Notes: a model not told the origin generated them from the sequence alone. Positions 26,601-41,600 are shown, counted from the stretch's first letter. The stretch: DNA of 64,000 nt from Lytechinus pictus (GCF_037042905.1 NC_087257.1:28271501-28335500), one strand, 5' to 3'. Made by a program: numbers and translations.

Positions 26601-29600
26601 TTAATTGAATAAATAGATAAATAAATAAATAGTATTAATAATAATATTCAGTTCTTTATAGCGCATAACACATAGCAACGCATGTCCCTATGCACTTGGA
26701 TGAAATTAAGGAAAGAAATTAGAAAGTAAGTAAAGAGTGTTGGGCACTGAATTCATTACAAGTTAAACATATACATTTTTAGGGAAGTCTTAAACTGATA
26801 TTGTTCACTGTATGAACGCAACTTATGAAAGAGGGAATAATAATCGATCTAGAAGTAAATGAAATTAATTTTACTCAACGGCAAGTTTATTTTGTTAAAA
26901 ACAAGAACAGAAGAAAGCGTATAAATCAAAGTCTGGCGAGAATAAATACTAATAGGCGACATTATTATTTTTGAAGAATTTGTCAATTGATTATTATGTT
27001 ATGGAAATTTCCCCCGTCTTAAGGTAGCTGTGTGAAATTCCCTATATGTAATACGAAGACCCATTTCACACAGTATAATGTGACTTTCCAGTCTCCAGCT
27101 CATATCACGTATGTGACCAGAAACTTTCAGTCGGGAATACCCAGCTTCCTGTCTGAACAACACGAAGAATCAAGGGAGGAAAGGGAGCACAGAGGGTAGA
27201 TTACTGGTCGTTTCACTATTCTCTTTTTCCACTTGTCTTAATTGTCACAAAACTTGTCTTTATTGTCAAAAAAGGGGATTACAATAGCCAGTTCGTAGTT
27301 ACTTTATGGACAATTTTGGTCAAATGACCTTACATTTCTTTCATTATGATAGGCAGATTTCAAAGCAAGATATTACGTAAGCATGCCTTATAAAGCAGAA
27401 TTAAGAAATTGAATAGACCTGGGCAGCGTTTCATTAACATTTTCGTCCGACAAGTTGCCAGGTCTGACAACTTTCCTCGATTATGATTGGCCGAGAGGCA
27501 CTGTTGCCATAGTAACTGTCGGATAAAACAGTACTTGTCGGATAAAACGTCTGACAAGTCCTTTCATGAAACGCTCCCCAGGTGATTAATCACCTTCATA
27601 GAGTGTTTATTGATGCGCTATTCTAATAAGAATAGCGCATCAATGAACACTCTATGAAGGTATTTGTTGCATCTCTACTTTGAATGCATATTAGAGAATG
27701 ATGTACAATAATGTACTTGGCAAACTGTGAACCAGTCATATTCGTGGACGCATTGTTTTTTGTGGATGTAAATGAAAAATACAATTCAAAAGAATATATG
27801 AATAATCAAGACATCAAAGTTGGTGCTCATCTCATTGAATTTTAAACCACCATGTCACTTTAGTACCAATGACCTTCCTCTGATCATGCGCAAAATCTTC
27901 TGATCATGCGCAGAGAATGGAACTACAAACTGCATGGCTTATTACGCAACACCTAAAGCATGGAGCTTTCTGTAATAGCTCAATGCCTAAAGCGTCCTGT
28001 TATTTATTTACCTCATACCACCTTGCCCAATTTATACGCGATAAAGTGGGGTAGTATTCTTTTCCACAAGGTCACCATTTACATCAGACCATGTCCATGA
28101 TCAGACAAGCTTTTGAACACGGGAGCGTTTTATATGAAAGGACTATTCGCCTTGTCCGACAGTTACCTTAGGAACTGAGCTTCTCAGCCAATCAAAATTG
28201 AGGAAAGTTGTCAGACCTGACAACCTGTCCAGAAGCGGATCTAGAGGGGGGGTTGGGGGGTTGCAACCCCCCCCCAAAAAAAAATCCGGGGACCATTTTT
28301 TTAAATCTTATCTTTTTTTTTAAACTTGTAATTTTATTTTATTCTATTTCTATGTATTTATTTTTCAAAAATTTTCCCTACTGTGGGAGGGGGGACACCC
28401 CCCTCCCACACCCTCCCCCCTCGCTCGCTCCGCTCGCTTGGACTCGGTCGCTACGCTCCCTCGCATACCACCCCAACCCCCCCCTTTATAAAAAGCTGGA
28501 TCCGCCCCTGCCTGTCGGACGACTGAAATGTTAAACGCTCCCATGGCCTTTGCATGCAATTAACGATGCATGTTATAGTGATTTACATGGGCGCAGTTGT
28601 GCGCGGTCATGAATCAACAATGTAATTTTAGGTCGATAACTTATACCATTGCATTGGCCCCAATTCTAAAAAAAAAGATAATATTTCAGACTGATATCCG
28701 CCCATGACAACATTGAATCCAAACCTATATCCAAGCAGCGACATGAAATCTGATAGATAATCTATGTATGTGTGTATAATAGCTCAAAACCTACCTCGTC
28801 TCAACTTGAACATGTTGAAAATTAAAAATGCACGCGGGAAGCACATTATCGACCACATAGCAGTAGACTCTATCTCATATTCATGAATGATCATGCACAT
28901 ATTGCTTTAGAATTGTACAAATAACTCAATATTTTACTTTTATAAAATATACTCACGAATAAGTTGGTACTGCACCAGTCAGCTTTTTAGCGGTTGTATA
29001 TTTACCCGTGTTAGATGTACATGTGGTTGTAGCTTAACCTGTACTACTACTATTGCCTGACTGTGCGATATATTGAGGATTTGTGCTTGTTATTCATTCC
29101 GGCTATGTGTGTGTGTGTATTGGAATACATCTACCTGGCCCAGGATAACTGCCAACCGCACACAGCAGTTATGAAGGGGAAGCGATAACGAAGCACCGAA
29201 GCTTAGCGGTAAGGAATGCGCCAATCAGAGACCAGAAAGCAGCCCGGGTAAAGGTTACTCGCATGCGGTCGACAAAGGGATCGTCTGTATCGTGCGAACG
29301 TTACTCGCGGTGTGCGGTGCATGACAAAAGCTCGGATCGGTCTGTTTTGTATAGTGTCTATTGATCTCTGTTAGGGACCGTCTCCGCAATGCAGGAAATT
29401 GTACAATTTGAATGTACGGATTGCCTCTTTTGTCCAGCATAAAGCGGAAAAAATTGCTATGTCTGCTAAGGAACGGAATTCCATATAGGGCGTTGGCTAA
29501 TATGGTTTTTGTTGAATACTAGTACGATCGAATTAAGGACCGCGCGCGTATACAATGGAAGCGCCGTGGTGTAGCGGTTCTGACTCTCGCCTTGTAATCA

Positions 29601-32600
29601 GAGGGTCGTGTGTTCGAATCCCACCATGGTCTAGCGTCCTTTGGCAAGGCGTCAATCCACACTTTGCCACTCTCACCCAGGTGCTAATTGGGTACCGGTA
29701 GGAAACAACCGTCATTGTGGTTGGTTTAGCAAGTTTGCGCCTAACAGGCTGCTTGAAATGCTATGAATACAGTGACCGGGTAATAATAATTGTGAAGCGC
29801 TTTGAACAGTCGTAGATTGATAAAGCGCTATATAAATGCCAATTATTATTATATATCAGTATATATCCAAATGCATGAGCAGGTTTATATCCCTGACGCT
29901 GACGGCGGGATTGATTGGCGTAAATCATTAAGGTGCCCGATTACAAGCTTGCCACACCCCGATGCTACACAACTGCCTCTGAGAAATAGTCGGCCTAATG
30001 ACTTATTTTGGAATGATAATTCGCTGATTAATGCATCTTGGCAATTGGAATGCCTATCTATTATTGTCTGATAATGCCGGGAATATTTTGTTTGGGTACA
30101 TATTGATTTTAATTTATATAGTATTTATATTATAGTGTTCATTTGATTCTGGAATCAAGACCATAAGAATTCAATTATGAAAAACGGATATTGATTGCTA
30201 ATTTGTCGTAATACCATGAATACTGTGTATTATAACAATATTTAGGACAACCAGAGTAAGTTTATCTTGAGGGGTAGTTCTCCCTAGCTATAACGACGCG
30301 ACATCAGCGCTGGTCGAGGGATAACAAGGGAATCAAAATCAAAATGTAACTCCGTATAGGAAGAGATTAAAACATATTTATTCTAATGGGTTATCATCCA
30401 GGCTCAAAATCGTCTGACATTTTAAGTCATATTTAATTTGATGTTTTAAGAACAGTATATTGTGATTATGTTGCATAATTGAACTGTGTGTGTGTGTTGA
30501 AACTCGGGAAGTCGAGCTTTCAATCGATTTGGTCTCAACATCAATATCGAATTACAATTTTTCTGTTGGGCAATTCCCTAAAATTGTCCACCTTTTCGTA
30601 CGTCCGGGTCCGGCCCCCATTTTTCTACTTCACTTCATAAACTGACCAAGTCATGGTCCTTTGAGAACATAACAGACTGTCAAAAGAACAAGAAATCAGA
30701 GAGAGAAAAAAATGAAGGTGTCATGTGGTCGGACGTACATATTTTATGGAATTGCCCTAGCTGTTGTAGACCTATAATGACTTTTCGTTTGATTATTTTT
30801 TTGTAATTGTCATCATAACTGTAGGCCTATTTTAGCAACAATCTGTTTGTTTTATTTTACACGCGATCCATTCCATTCAATTTTAACATTAACCTTAGAG
30901 GGATACTAATACTAATAAAATGTCTATGTGAAAAATAAAACGCTTTTGAAAATAAATTACGTTATTATAGATGACAAGATAATCCGTTTGACAAGAACTT
31001 CGCGTTTTGTAGAAATTAATTTAAACGACCCTCTGATATTATAGGCTTGATTATAGATTCAGTTTTCAGAGTGTAGATAGATCCAATTGAAGACATGAAT
31101 CATAAACCTTATTGATTGATCATATAGAGCTGATATTTACCATTGATCAAATACAATAATCAATCCAATCAATCGTAGGAATCAGAACCATGATACAGGT
31201 TAGCTGACAAGGAGAGAAAATAATTGGAGAATAAAGTACAGATTCACCCCAACAAAAAGTTGATTTGAATAAAAGAGAAAAATCCAACAAGCATAAAAAT
31301 GAAAATTTTATCAAAATCGGATGTAAAATAAGAAAGCTATGATTCACAGAACAGTTATGAATTATACACATCGCAACTCTAAAAATCATGCGCAACTTGA
31401 TTTTCAACCAATCAACAGCGCGCATTTGGGACTTGCGATTGATATTTTGGCTTGCGCTTAAACGCAACTCTTTCTGCAACGAGAGTTGCGTTTAAACGCA
31501 AGCCAAAATATCAATCGCAAGTCCCAAATGCGCGCTGTTGATTGGTTGAAAATCAAGTTGCGCATGATTTTTAGAGTTGCGATTAATTGCAACAGGTCCC
31601 AGGTCTGTATGCAAAATAACCTGGGGACTGATGACGTCACCCACTCACGTTTATGAAATTCTCCTCATTGTCCCTATATATTTTCTTTTTACATTTTGTG
31701 GTTCAGTCAAGTTAGTCCTATTATCAAATCTCTAAAAGATGAAAATATTGTATGATTAAAAAAATAAGAATAAAAAAAGAAAACAGTGAGGGGCGTCGAC
31801 TCTCTCATTTGCATTTCACTGAGTTGTGCGTAATAACTTTTTATTGTAAAAAATAAGCGATTTTTTTCAATGTCATAACTTTCTTATTTTACATCCGTTT
31901 TTTATTAAGTTTTCAGCGTTATGCTTGTTCGATTTTCTCTCTTGATTAGACCTGACCTTTAAAGTATAAATTGCCCTGTTCTCATGCAATCTCAAACCGC
32001 TTTAATGGAAACCAGAAGTTAACGTGTAGAACGCTCGAAGCGGTCTATGAAACCAGCTTTGACTCACCTCGCGATGTGCCCATCGTTTACTTTTAGAAAG
32101 GATGTATAAATAATTCTACTTTCCTTTAAGCAATATTTTCATACTGTGAAATAAATTTCATTCTTCTAATAAAGCAATATTTGATCACACAGTCCACACA
32201 TCGAAACGGTCTCATACGTATTGTTATAATTCACCTCATTTGAAAGAAATGGCTCCAGTATACCTATTTCATTGCATTTCATGTTTATTCAAAAATGATA
32301 AATGTGGGAGGCGTTATTAAAGAGAATGCAATTTTACGATTCCCAATCAAACTGGTTAAATATCAAAGAACCAATTAGTACTCTTTCAATTTTCAACTTA
32401 ATTGACGCTTATAATACAGACACAGACCCTTACTGAACTTTAATCGACAAAATGTTCCTTGATACAAGTCCAACATAACACCACTTGATTGTCCTTTAAG
32501 TATAAACCAGCACGGTCAGGGCCGCTGTTAGGCTGGAGTAAAATCCAATGCACTTTCTTCAAACGAGATGGCTTGCATTGCAAACTAATCGTCTGATGAA

Positions 32601-35600
32601 AATGTTTGCTCCAGATCTGATAATTTATATTCTTTGTTTTTATTCTTCTCGTTTCGAGTGCCTCATGCACATTGTCTTTCTTCCAATCGAAAAATAATAC
32701 TGTCCAATGATCTACTTCTCTGATAAAATGTTACGCTTATTTTTTTTTTAAATCAGGAACAATATTTAAAACATAACTCCCTCTTTCTACATAATATTTT
32801 GTACCTACTCTGAGGGTTTTTGTATTCGAATGTTTCACATTAGACAAAATGAACTATACACTACAATACTATTCATCTTGAAAATAATTTTATAAAAATA
32901 GAATGGCCAAAATAACAATGATTTTTTCAACAAAGAAATGGTATGACATGAAATATGAGGAAATTGTTGAAAACATAGGTTGTATAGAACATATACATGT
33001 AGGTTCCCATGGAAATAATTATCGATTTAACACTGATATCAGAATAAAGAGAGAGAGAAATCAAAGGAAAGACAAAATAAAATGTATACAAGGACATATA
33101 TTTGGCACATATCTTTTATTCATACATACAAACCCTTGGGTGGCCATTTAATTGGATTCTGTTCGAACTCATTTTGAGATCGTTACCACAATCAAGTTGG
33201 ATTGGAAAAATGAACGTATATTGCTTTTCCATATTCCTTATATAGTGTGAATAGTGTATTGAAGTATCGTTTGTTTTTTGAACGTCGAAACCAAACTGCT
33301 TTTTTTTCTCGATTTCCTCGAGGTAAAGATTGATTAAAGGGATGGTCCAGGCTGAAAATATATATATTTTAATACACATAGAGTAGAATTCACTGAGCAA
33401 AATGCCGAAAATTTCATCGAAATCGGATAACAAATAATAAAGTTATTGAAGTTTAAAATTTAGCAATATCATGTGAAAACAGTCGTCATGAATATATATT
33501 AGGTGGGCTGATGATGTCACATCTCCACTTTCCGTTTTCTTATGTTATTACATAAAATCATAATTTTTTCATCATTTCATACTTGTGTGAATAATATGTC
33601 TCCCTAATAATAAAATAAGTTGCAGCAATAAATATTTAATGTACTAAATCATTGTCAATCCAATTTTTCTAGTTCTTGGAGGAAAAAATTTGAATAAACC
33701 TAATTTCATACAATAAAATACAAAAGAACAAGTGGAGATGTGACATCATCAGCCCACCTAATGAATATTCATGACGACTGTTTTCATAAAATATTGCTAA
33801 ACTTTAAAATTCAATAACTTTGTTATTTGTTATCCGATTTTGATAAAATTTTCGGCATTTTGCTCTGTGAATTCTACTCTATTTATTAAGCTATACATAC
33901 TTTCAGCCCGGACTATCCCTTTAACGAGAATTCAAGTTTTTAAATTGATAATCCTGACTGTCTAAGGTTCTTTGCTTCTTATTCTTATTTTAATAGTCAT
34001 TCACTTATACCATTTTCATGAATTTTCATTTAAAATGAAGACCAACCGTGACATATCTCTTTTTATTCAAACTGTAATACTTCATTCATTTTTGGAATTA
34101 TTTAGGCAGCAAGAATATTCATGAATACTTCTGCAATTTTAATTGTTCATCTTTGTCACTATTTCTTTGCTTCTGCAGAACATCAAAAAAATATATTTCG
34201 AAAATATAAAAATCTTATTCACACATTTTTTTAACTGTACTGTTCATTTCAAATTTTCGATTTTGTTGTCCTCTTATAGGAGCGTCGCCGTGATATTACG
34301 GTGACGTCATTTTCTTACCAATAAAAGAATATGGAATTATGTGCTACGACCAACTTCTCACTTTACAATTAACGATTTTTTTTTCATCACTTGAAAAATC
34401 ATATAGAGGGGGAGGGGGTGTGGTCTTTCCCTTCAGTGACGCCACCCCATTCATGTCATAGTATCATGATCACTTCTGTTTCTTAGCTTCTATCTCCTTC
34501 ATTTCATAGTATTCTTTAAACTGAATATCGGTTCCAAATATCTTATCCCACCAAGTGAACGTCGGGGCGTAGTTTCCGTTGAAGTTCATGTGGTGAAAAT
34601 CGTGGAACTTGGCACCTGAACAGTGAAAGAGAAAACAATTGGTTCATTCATTTATTGATGTTTAACCTTGTGAAAATGTTGCCATCCGTGCACCAACATA
34701 ATAATACTGGGTCTCACTCTTTCACGGGAGTGCCCCCCCTTACTCTCCACTCGTTGCTTTTCTAATATATAGTTGAATTCATTCATTCATTCATTTTTAT
34801 AAATAAATGACTCAATACTTGAATAGTTATTTAGCACATGAAATGGATAGATCAGTAAATGAATGTACAACTGCATGAATAAAACAATAAATAAGTGCAT
34901 AGCACTCTAACAAACGGAGAGCAAGAGCGTGTATATAGTATAGTGACTGCACTTCGGAGTGCTGATTTTTCTCTTTCAAAATTTGAACTAGTAGACAAAT
35001 CAGCACTCCGAAGTGCAGTCATTATACACGCTCTTTAAGAGCTAAATTAGCTCTTCGTTTTTTAGAGTGTAATTTCATACATACATGCATATATATAAAT
35101 AAATAAATGAATAATCAAAATGAACAATGAAAAAAAAACAAATGAAGCAGAGGTGTGAGAGTTCGGCTTTGATTTTCAGCTTATTTGAACTTTTCTCTGT
35201 ATAAAACAATGGGAACTATTCAATTTTAACTTTTAACACTCTTCAGCTTTTTCAGCTCGTTTTTCGGGGGGGGGGGGATCACTCGCACCCATGATGAAAA
35301 TAAAAGTAAAGACGCTATAAGAAATAGAGAACTATTGTCTAAATAGATAACAAATGAAATAAATCGATAAATGAATAATTTGAATGAATAAATAGAAAAA
35401 AGTAATAAATCAATTGATAACTAAATGAATAAAAAAATAGATAACAGAATTTGACTAAAATTCTTACCTCCGTAGAATGGGAATAGATGCATTGGGTTGA
35501 GTGGAACATCATATCCAGAATGAACATCAATGGTTTCGATGAGTCGAATCCACATCCATACCCATAGAAGGATTAGATGATCACCAAACAGCAGAATACC

Positions 35601-38600
35601 CCACATGGTACCCATACCGAGCACTGAAACATCAAATAAAAATAAATGATTATCATATAAAGAAAATTAGTATAATAAAGTATATCACTTTTTCTATGGA
35701 AGTGATTGTACTTTTTATGTTCCTAACTCAGAATGATTTTAACCAATGTCTTTGGCCGAAACTTATAGAACATTATTTTTTTTTTTATAATTGTCATGTC
35801 TAGTGTAATTATTGTCTTCACCTTTCTGGTAAAAGTCTTGGTATCACATTTTTTCCTGAAATACTATGGTAGGAAATGAAATAAAATTGGGTCTATTAAT
35901 GACGAGTCGAAAACAGCAGTTTAAGTTTTTTTTGTACCAGCTAAATAAGTGGTTTGAATAAAATTGAATAAAACGGTTGTTTTCGCCTCGCCGTACGGCG
36001 GCCGTATGGGAAATGTGGCTCAGGGGCCGCGGAACGGTTTTCAAAGTGGGGGGGGGGGGGGGGGGCTGACCATGCAAAAAATCACAATCATATGGTCATT
36101 TTTACGTTTTTGTACACGGTTTTAGAAAAAGTGGGGGGGGGGGGGTCCCTGCATGTGACTGCAGAATATATACAGATCATCAAAGTGAAAAGAATGATGA
36201 AGTCCTTCATCATTATGTCATTGGTATATCGGATTTCAGTTTATTTCAATAGTCATTTTGATGTTTCAAAATCAAATACAAAAATCACAATCATATGGTC
36301 ATTTTTACGTTTTTGTACACGGTTTTAGAAAAAGTGGAGGGGGGGGGGGGTCCCTGCATGTGACTGCAGAATATATACAGATCATCAAAGTGAAAAGAAT
36401 GATGAAGTCCTTCATCATTATGTCATTGGTATATCGGATTTCAGTTTATTTCAATAGTCATTTTGATGTTTCAAAATCAAATACAAACTTGAGATCAAGC
36501 AAGAGGAATGGATAGCAAGCATAATATATCGGAGAATAAAACGGTATTCTAAATGGAAGTATGCGTTCATCGTTATCATTTAATGAATTCTGTGGATGGA
36601 ATATTTTCTTTCCACTATTCTAACCGTCATGATTACAGATCTATTGTTTGAATAAGACAATCTTACCCATTGTTTCAATTGGATGAGCATACTCGGCCAC
36701 CATTCCAAAGGGAGACTAAACAATTAAAAAAAATATATATAAACATTTTGTTAATAAAGTGATCGCAACGTCGTGACAGACGTGATATAAAATATGCGTC
36801 TTACTATTGATTATATACTTCAAATATTGGTTGTGTGGTGGACAATTAATTCATCAGGCGAATTCTGTGAGTATTGTTTTTTCCTCACCGTTTCGACAAT
36901 CAGATAATATTCGGAATTATCGGTCCGTTTGTCCAATTTGATTCTATCATTTTGATTTTGGGGCTATTTCAGATATATCGGTGCCTTTCAGTGTTCATAT
37001 TTATCTATAAATTTCTTTTCTTCAATTCTTATTGAAAATGAAAAAAGAAAGGAAGAAAACATCAGAATTTTTGCACAAGAATTTAGGAGCCTTTTTGTGC
37101 CCCAATCCTTCATTCCCCCCCTCTCCTTTTTCACGTCATGATAACACCATGGTGGAGGGGGGATGTCTCTTCAACTCACCTGCCATGTATGCTGTAGCTT
37201 GTGAATATACTTATAGGGGGGGTGTCTCTTCCACTCACCTGCCATGTATGCTGTAGCTTGTGAATATACTTATAGGGGGGGGGGTGTCTCTTCCACTCAC
37301 CTGCCATGTATGCTGTAGCTTGTGAATATACTTATAGGGGGGGGGGGTGTCTCTTCCACTCACCTGCCATGTATGATGTAGCTTGTGAATATACTTATAG
37401 GGGGGTGTCTCTTCCACTCACCTGCCATGTATGCTGTAGCTTGTGAATATACTTATAGGGGGGGGGGGGGGGTGTCTCTTCCACTCACCTGCCATGTATG
37501 CTGTAGCTTGTGAATATACTTATAGGGGGGGGGGTGTCTCTTCCACTCACCTGCCATGTATGATGTAGCTTGTGAATATACTTATAGGGGGGGGGTGTCT
37601 CTTCCACTCACCTGCCATGTATGCTGTAGCTTGTGAATATACTTATAGGGGGGGGGGTGTCTCTTCAACTCACCTGCCATGTATGATGTAGCTTGTGAAT
37701 ATACTTATAGGGGGGGGGGGTGTCTCTTCAACTCACCTGCCATGTATGCTGTAGCTTGTGAATATACTTATAGGGGGGGGTGTCTCTTCCACTCACCTGC
37801 CATCTCTTCCACTCACCTGCCATGTATGCTGTAGCTTGTGAATATACTTATAGGGGGGGGGGGTGTCTCTTCAACTCACCTGCCATGTATGCTGTAGCTT
37901 GTGAATATACTTATAGGGGGGGGGTGTCTCTTCCACTCACCTGCCATGTATGATGTAGCTTGTGAATATACTTATAGGGGGAGGGTGTGTCTCTTCCACT
38001 CACCTGCCATGTATGATGTAGCTTGTGAATATACTTATAGGGGGGGGGTGTCTCTTCCACTCACCTGCCATGTATGATGTAGTTTGTGAATATACTTATA
38101 GATGCTCTTATGATGAAGGAGACGGTGGTTGAAATAATGCCAGGTATCTTCTATCACCAGACAGGCGAAGCAATGAGCAAGGGTAACATACCTATATATA
38201 TATTGAAGAAAATAAATAAACAATACGTTTGTGAGAATTCAGAAACGAACCAGCACCCCTCTTCAAAAATCGTCCCCAAGCCCCTGCTAATAAACTTGTT
38301 GATTTTTTGTTCAATTGCATGATTTTATCCCGTTTGAAGTGTAATTGATAATTTTTATACAGTACCAAAGAAGGTATATGATAATGTCAATGATGTACTT
38401 GTAATATTATCGGGGCCTATGTTTTGCAGATGTCTGGGTGATTATGTCACATCTTTAATAGAATAATGTTGTTATTCCCTGGTTGATATTGTTAGATGAA
38501 CATTTCTTCATGTTTGAAACAAGCAAGAGTTCACTTAAAATAGAACTTCAGCATCCGGGATGTTATAAGATAGAATGGCTGATAACAAATCTTGTGAAAG

Positions 38601-41600
38601 AAACAGAAGTTAACCCCCGCCCCCGGCCTACATCCTAAGAAAGCCTGCTCTGTTCCAGGTCAAAAAGGGAAGAATTACCCTGATTAAACTCCGATGTATT
38701 CATGTTTGGGCCAGTTCGACTCTTTTTGCGTCAATGGGAGTAAACAATTTTAAACCCGGAATGCATTTCATTCCCTATAGTCTGGCTAGGGATATTTTCG
38801 AGAGTGTATGGCCAGGGCGTTTAGGAGAGTTTTTTCTTGTGAAAGTAAAAGTAAAGATCGCATGACTTCGAGTAAAGATGTACTTACCATTTAGGCATTG
38901 TATCGTAGGTGAATGGAAGGTTGACGAGTTCACAGTAGTAGTACGCTCCAAGATAGAAGGGGATGTGTATAACAAACTGATTCACAAGAAGTAGCTTTAT
39001 ACATTCCCACTGATTGGCACCAGTCAGTGGCTTATCCTACATTTAAAACAAATATAGTGAAAAAAATATTTCAACCTCAAAGTGACAATTCTTTGCGAAA
39101 CTCGGTTGACTCCAAACCGCGGCTGATGGTGTGGCATTGGACAGTTGGAGGTACACTCTGTAAGATCGATCGGAAGTCGCTTTCTGACTTGGTGCGACTA
39201 CGACGTTTGACAATATCATTTATTTAGTTTTATTTTTTAAGCTATGTGTTTTGACGTATCTTTTCACTAATTGATTTTCATTTGTGTGTGTTTGCTTTCG
39301 AGTATACACAATGTGTTTTGTATATTATAAGGAGATCATTCTTTGAAAACGTCTTTAATGTGACTATGACTATATATATAGATATTTCAATTATTATGCT
39401 GCCTTAAAAGAGGACGCATTGCCTCCCATACTTCATTCGGGGGGGGGGGGGGGGGTCGGGAAAGAGCCGACAAACGAGGGACATTATGTTAGCTATTTCG
39501 TCAATTCACTACCAACATGACAAATGTGTTAATGGTGGGATGGGAGCTTGTGCCCGCAATATTATTTGGACTTTTAATTTTTTTTACCAATAAGTACAAT
39601 TTCGGCTTGTTATGCGACATTGTTATTATCAATTCATTAACTTACTTGCTGGATCTTGAAGCGTTGCATATAAGGGATGAACTGGAAGACGACAGATGGT
39701 AAGGAAATCAAAATGTACGATAGCTACAATATGGGAAGAAAACAGACAAAATGTATTCATTGAAAATCTGTCTTTTACGGAGATCACTGAATTGTAAACA
39801 TATTTTTATAGCCTAAGTTAATACACCCTAAATCAAAATGGCGTATTTGAGGGGCAGCAGTTGAATAATGTTGTTTTCAAGGTCAACAGAGTGATAATTG
39901 TACTTGTTGATTTTACTTTTGTTTCCTTTTTAATGTTCTGTTTCCTTTTTAATGTTCTGATGCTGAATAACGGTCGACGGATGAATCTGTAGAATATTAT
40001 TCCGATTTTAAGCCCGCCTAATGGCGCAGTCACATTTCCCATACGGCGGCCGTAAGGCGAGTCGAAAACGGCAGCATAACTCTTTAGCATTGTTAATAAA
40101 CGGGATTATTAAATAAAAACCCAGACGCGTTGTTAGCTTCCATAGTGTTGTCAATCGTATAAAAAAGGAAATATTACTACCATGGTCTAAATATTACACT
40201 ATGAAATGAATGATAAGAAATGTAAAATTCACTACCTCGTGGAGGTTCAACACAGAAAAAAAATCTTGTTGAAATTGTTAAAGGTGACTGTTTTTATAAC
40301 TTATTTAGGCATGTTAGGTTTCCATGGCGAAGAAGAATAGTGTACACCATGAATCTTTCGTCATCGTGGGTAAATGTTGGTCCTGAAAATATATTTTAGA
40401 GTTGACGGAATCGTCTATTTTGTCTGGAAAATACTTCTTCCAAGTAATTTGCTCAATTTTTTTATTCATGAAAAAGTTCGGTTATTTTGAATTAGAGGAA
40501 CTTAGCCTACTTTTATGTTGTTTTTATTTCTTGATCAATTCAGTGAACAATCAATTTGACATAATATTATGGACAGAGAGACAAGACCCAAATCCAGATA
40601 AGATTATAATTATCGCTTAAAAGCAAATATAATAGTCCTGGGTAACTGATCAAAGGTCGACAATTAAGGTAGCCGGCCGATTGAGAGGAAACATATATGT
40701 TTCGATAATTACGTGTGATTATTATTGCAACTTACAAAATGAAAGAATCCAGATCCGAAGGCTGCTATCTGAAACCTTGTGTAGTTGTCTGTCATGTATC
40801 TCCATGCCTGCTCAAAACCCACTACTGATGAGACACTACTTGTGTAGTTTTCATCCACCGGCATTGCGCTCAATATGTCCGCCATTATTAATTTTAGTCG
40901 CTTCTACAGATGAATGTTAATTGACGCGGTACGTGCAACATGCATGGAAGCACTGACAGTGGATAGATTTATGTTGTGACAAGTGCCTCTTCCTCAGACT
41001 CGTTCACTCAGCTGTAATAGATAAACTGTAGTTAATAAATCAATAATTAATCAATAGCTTGCCGGGTACGGGTTTCAACTCTCTGCTGCTGTCAGATAAA
41101 TGTTCTTGTTTGCATTGAAGAGTTTACCTGGATGTCGAAGTTACGTAACCATTACTGTTATATACATGTATTTGTTTAGGAATCTTTCACTTGTATTGAG
41201 GGTTTATTTCCTTCTCTGTGACACAACACTGATTTTGCGGATATGATTTCTTTTCAAAGGAAACAAAAACATTTATTTTTTTATGTTTCAGCTGATCATA
41301 TTTCCGTTAAATATATTTCAACATATGAAGACTATTTCTCACTCATTTCATCATTTTTATTATGATATTTTCCAAACGCTGTTACGCCTATCGCCTTCAA
41401 AAGTTCAAGCCTTGCCCGCAAAGCAAAATTTGCAGTATTTAAATTGGCCGATATGAAAATGAAATAATTTTTGAAAAAATGAAGATGCGAGTAACGAATC
41501 CAACTTCCACAGGCATTGTTTGCAATGGCCAGATGACGTACAGTCAGAGAAAAGAAATGGAAAAGAAGTACGCGCATTCCCAAATATGTTTATATTCTAT

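Noticed and set aside
29558-29632. Functional tRNA-Thr gene
   Set aside because: The anticodon stem pairs poorly and the sequence continues into a SINE body and tail.
36092-36515. Two similar small open frames as a gene pair
   Set aside because: They are the same 205-base tandem repeat read twice, inside an MSMO1 intron.
37155-38064. Regular repeats with near-equal units, superficially CRISPR-like
   Set aside because: The units are contiguous, have no unique spacers, and are copies of an exon end and splice donor in an animal gene.
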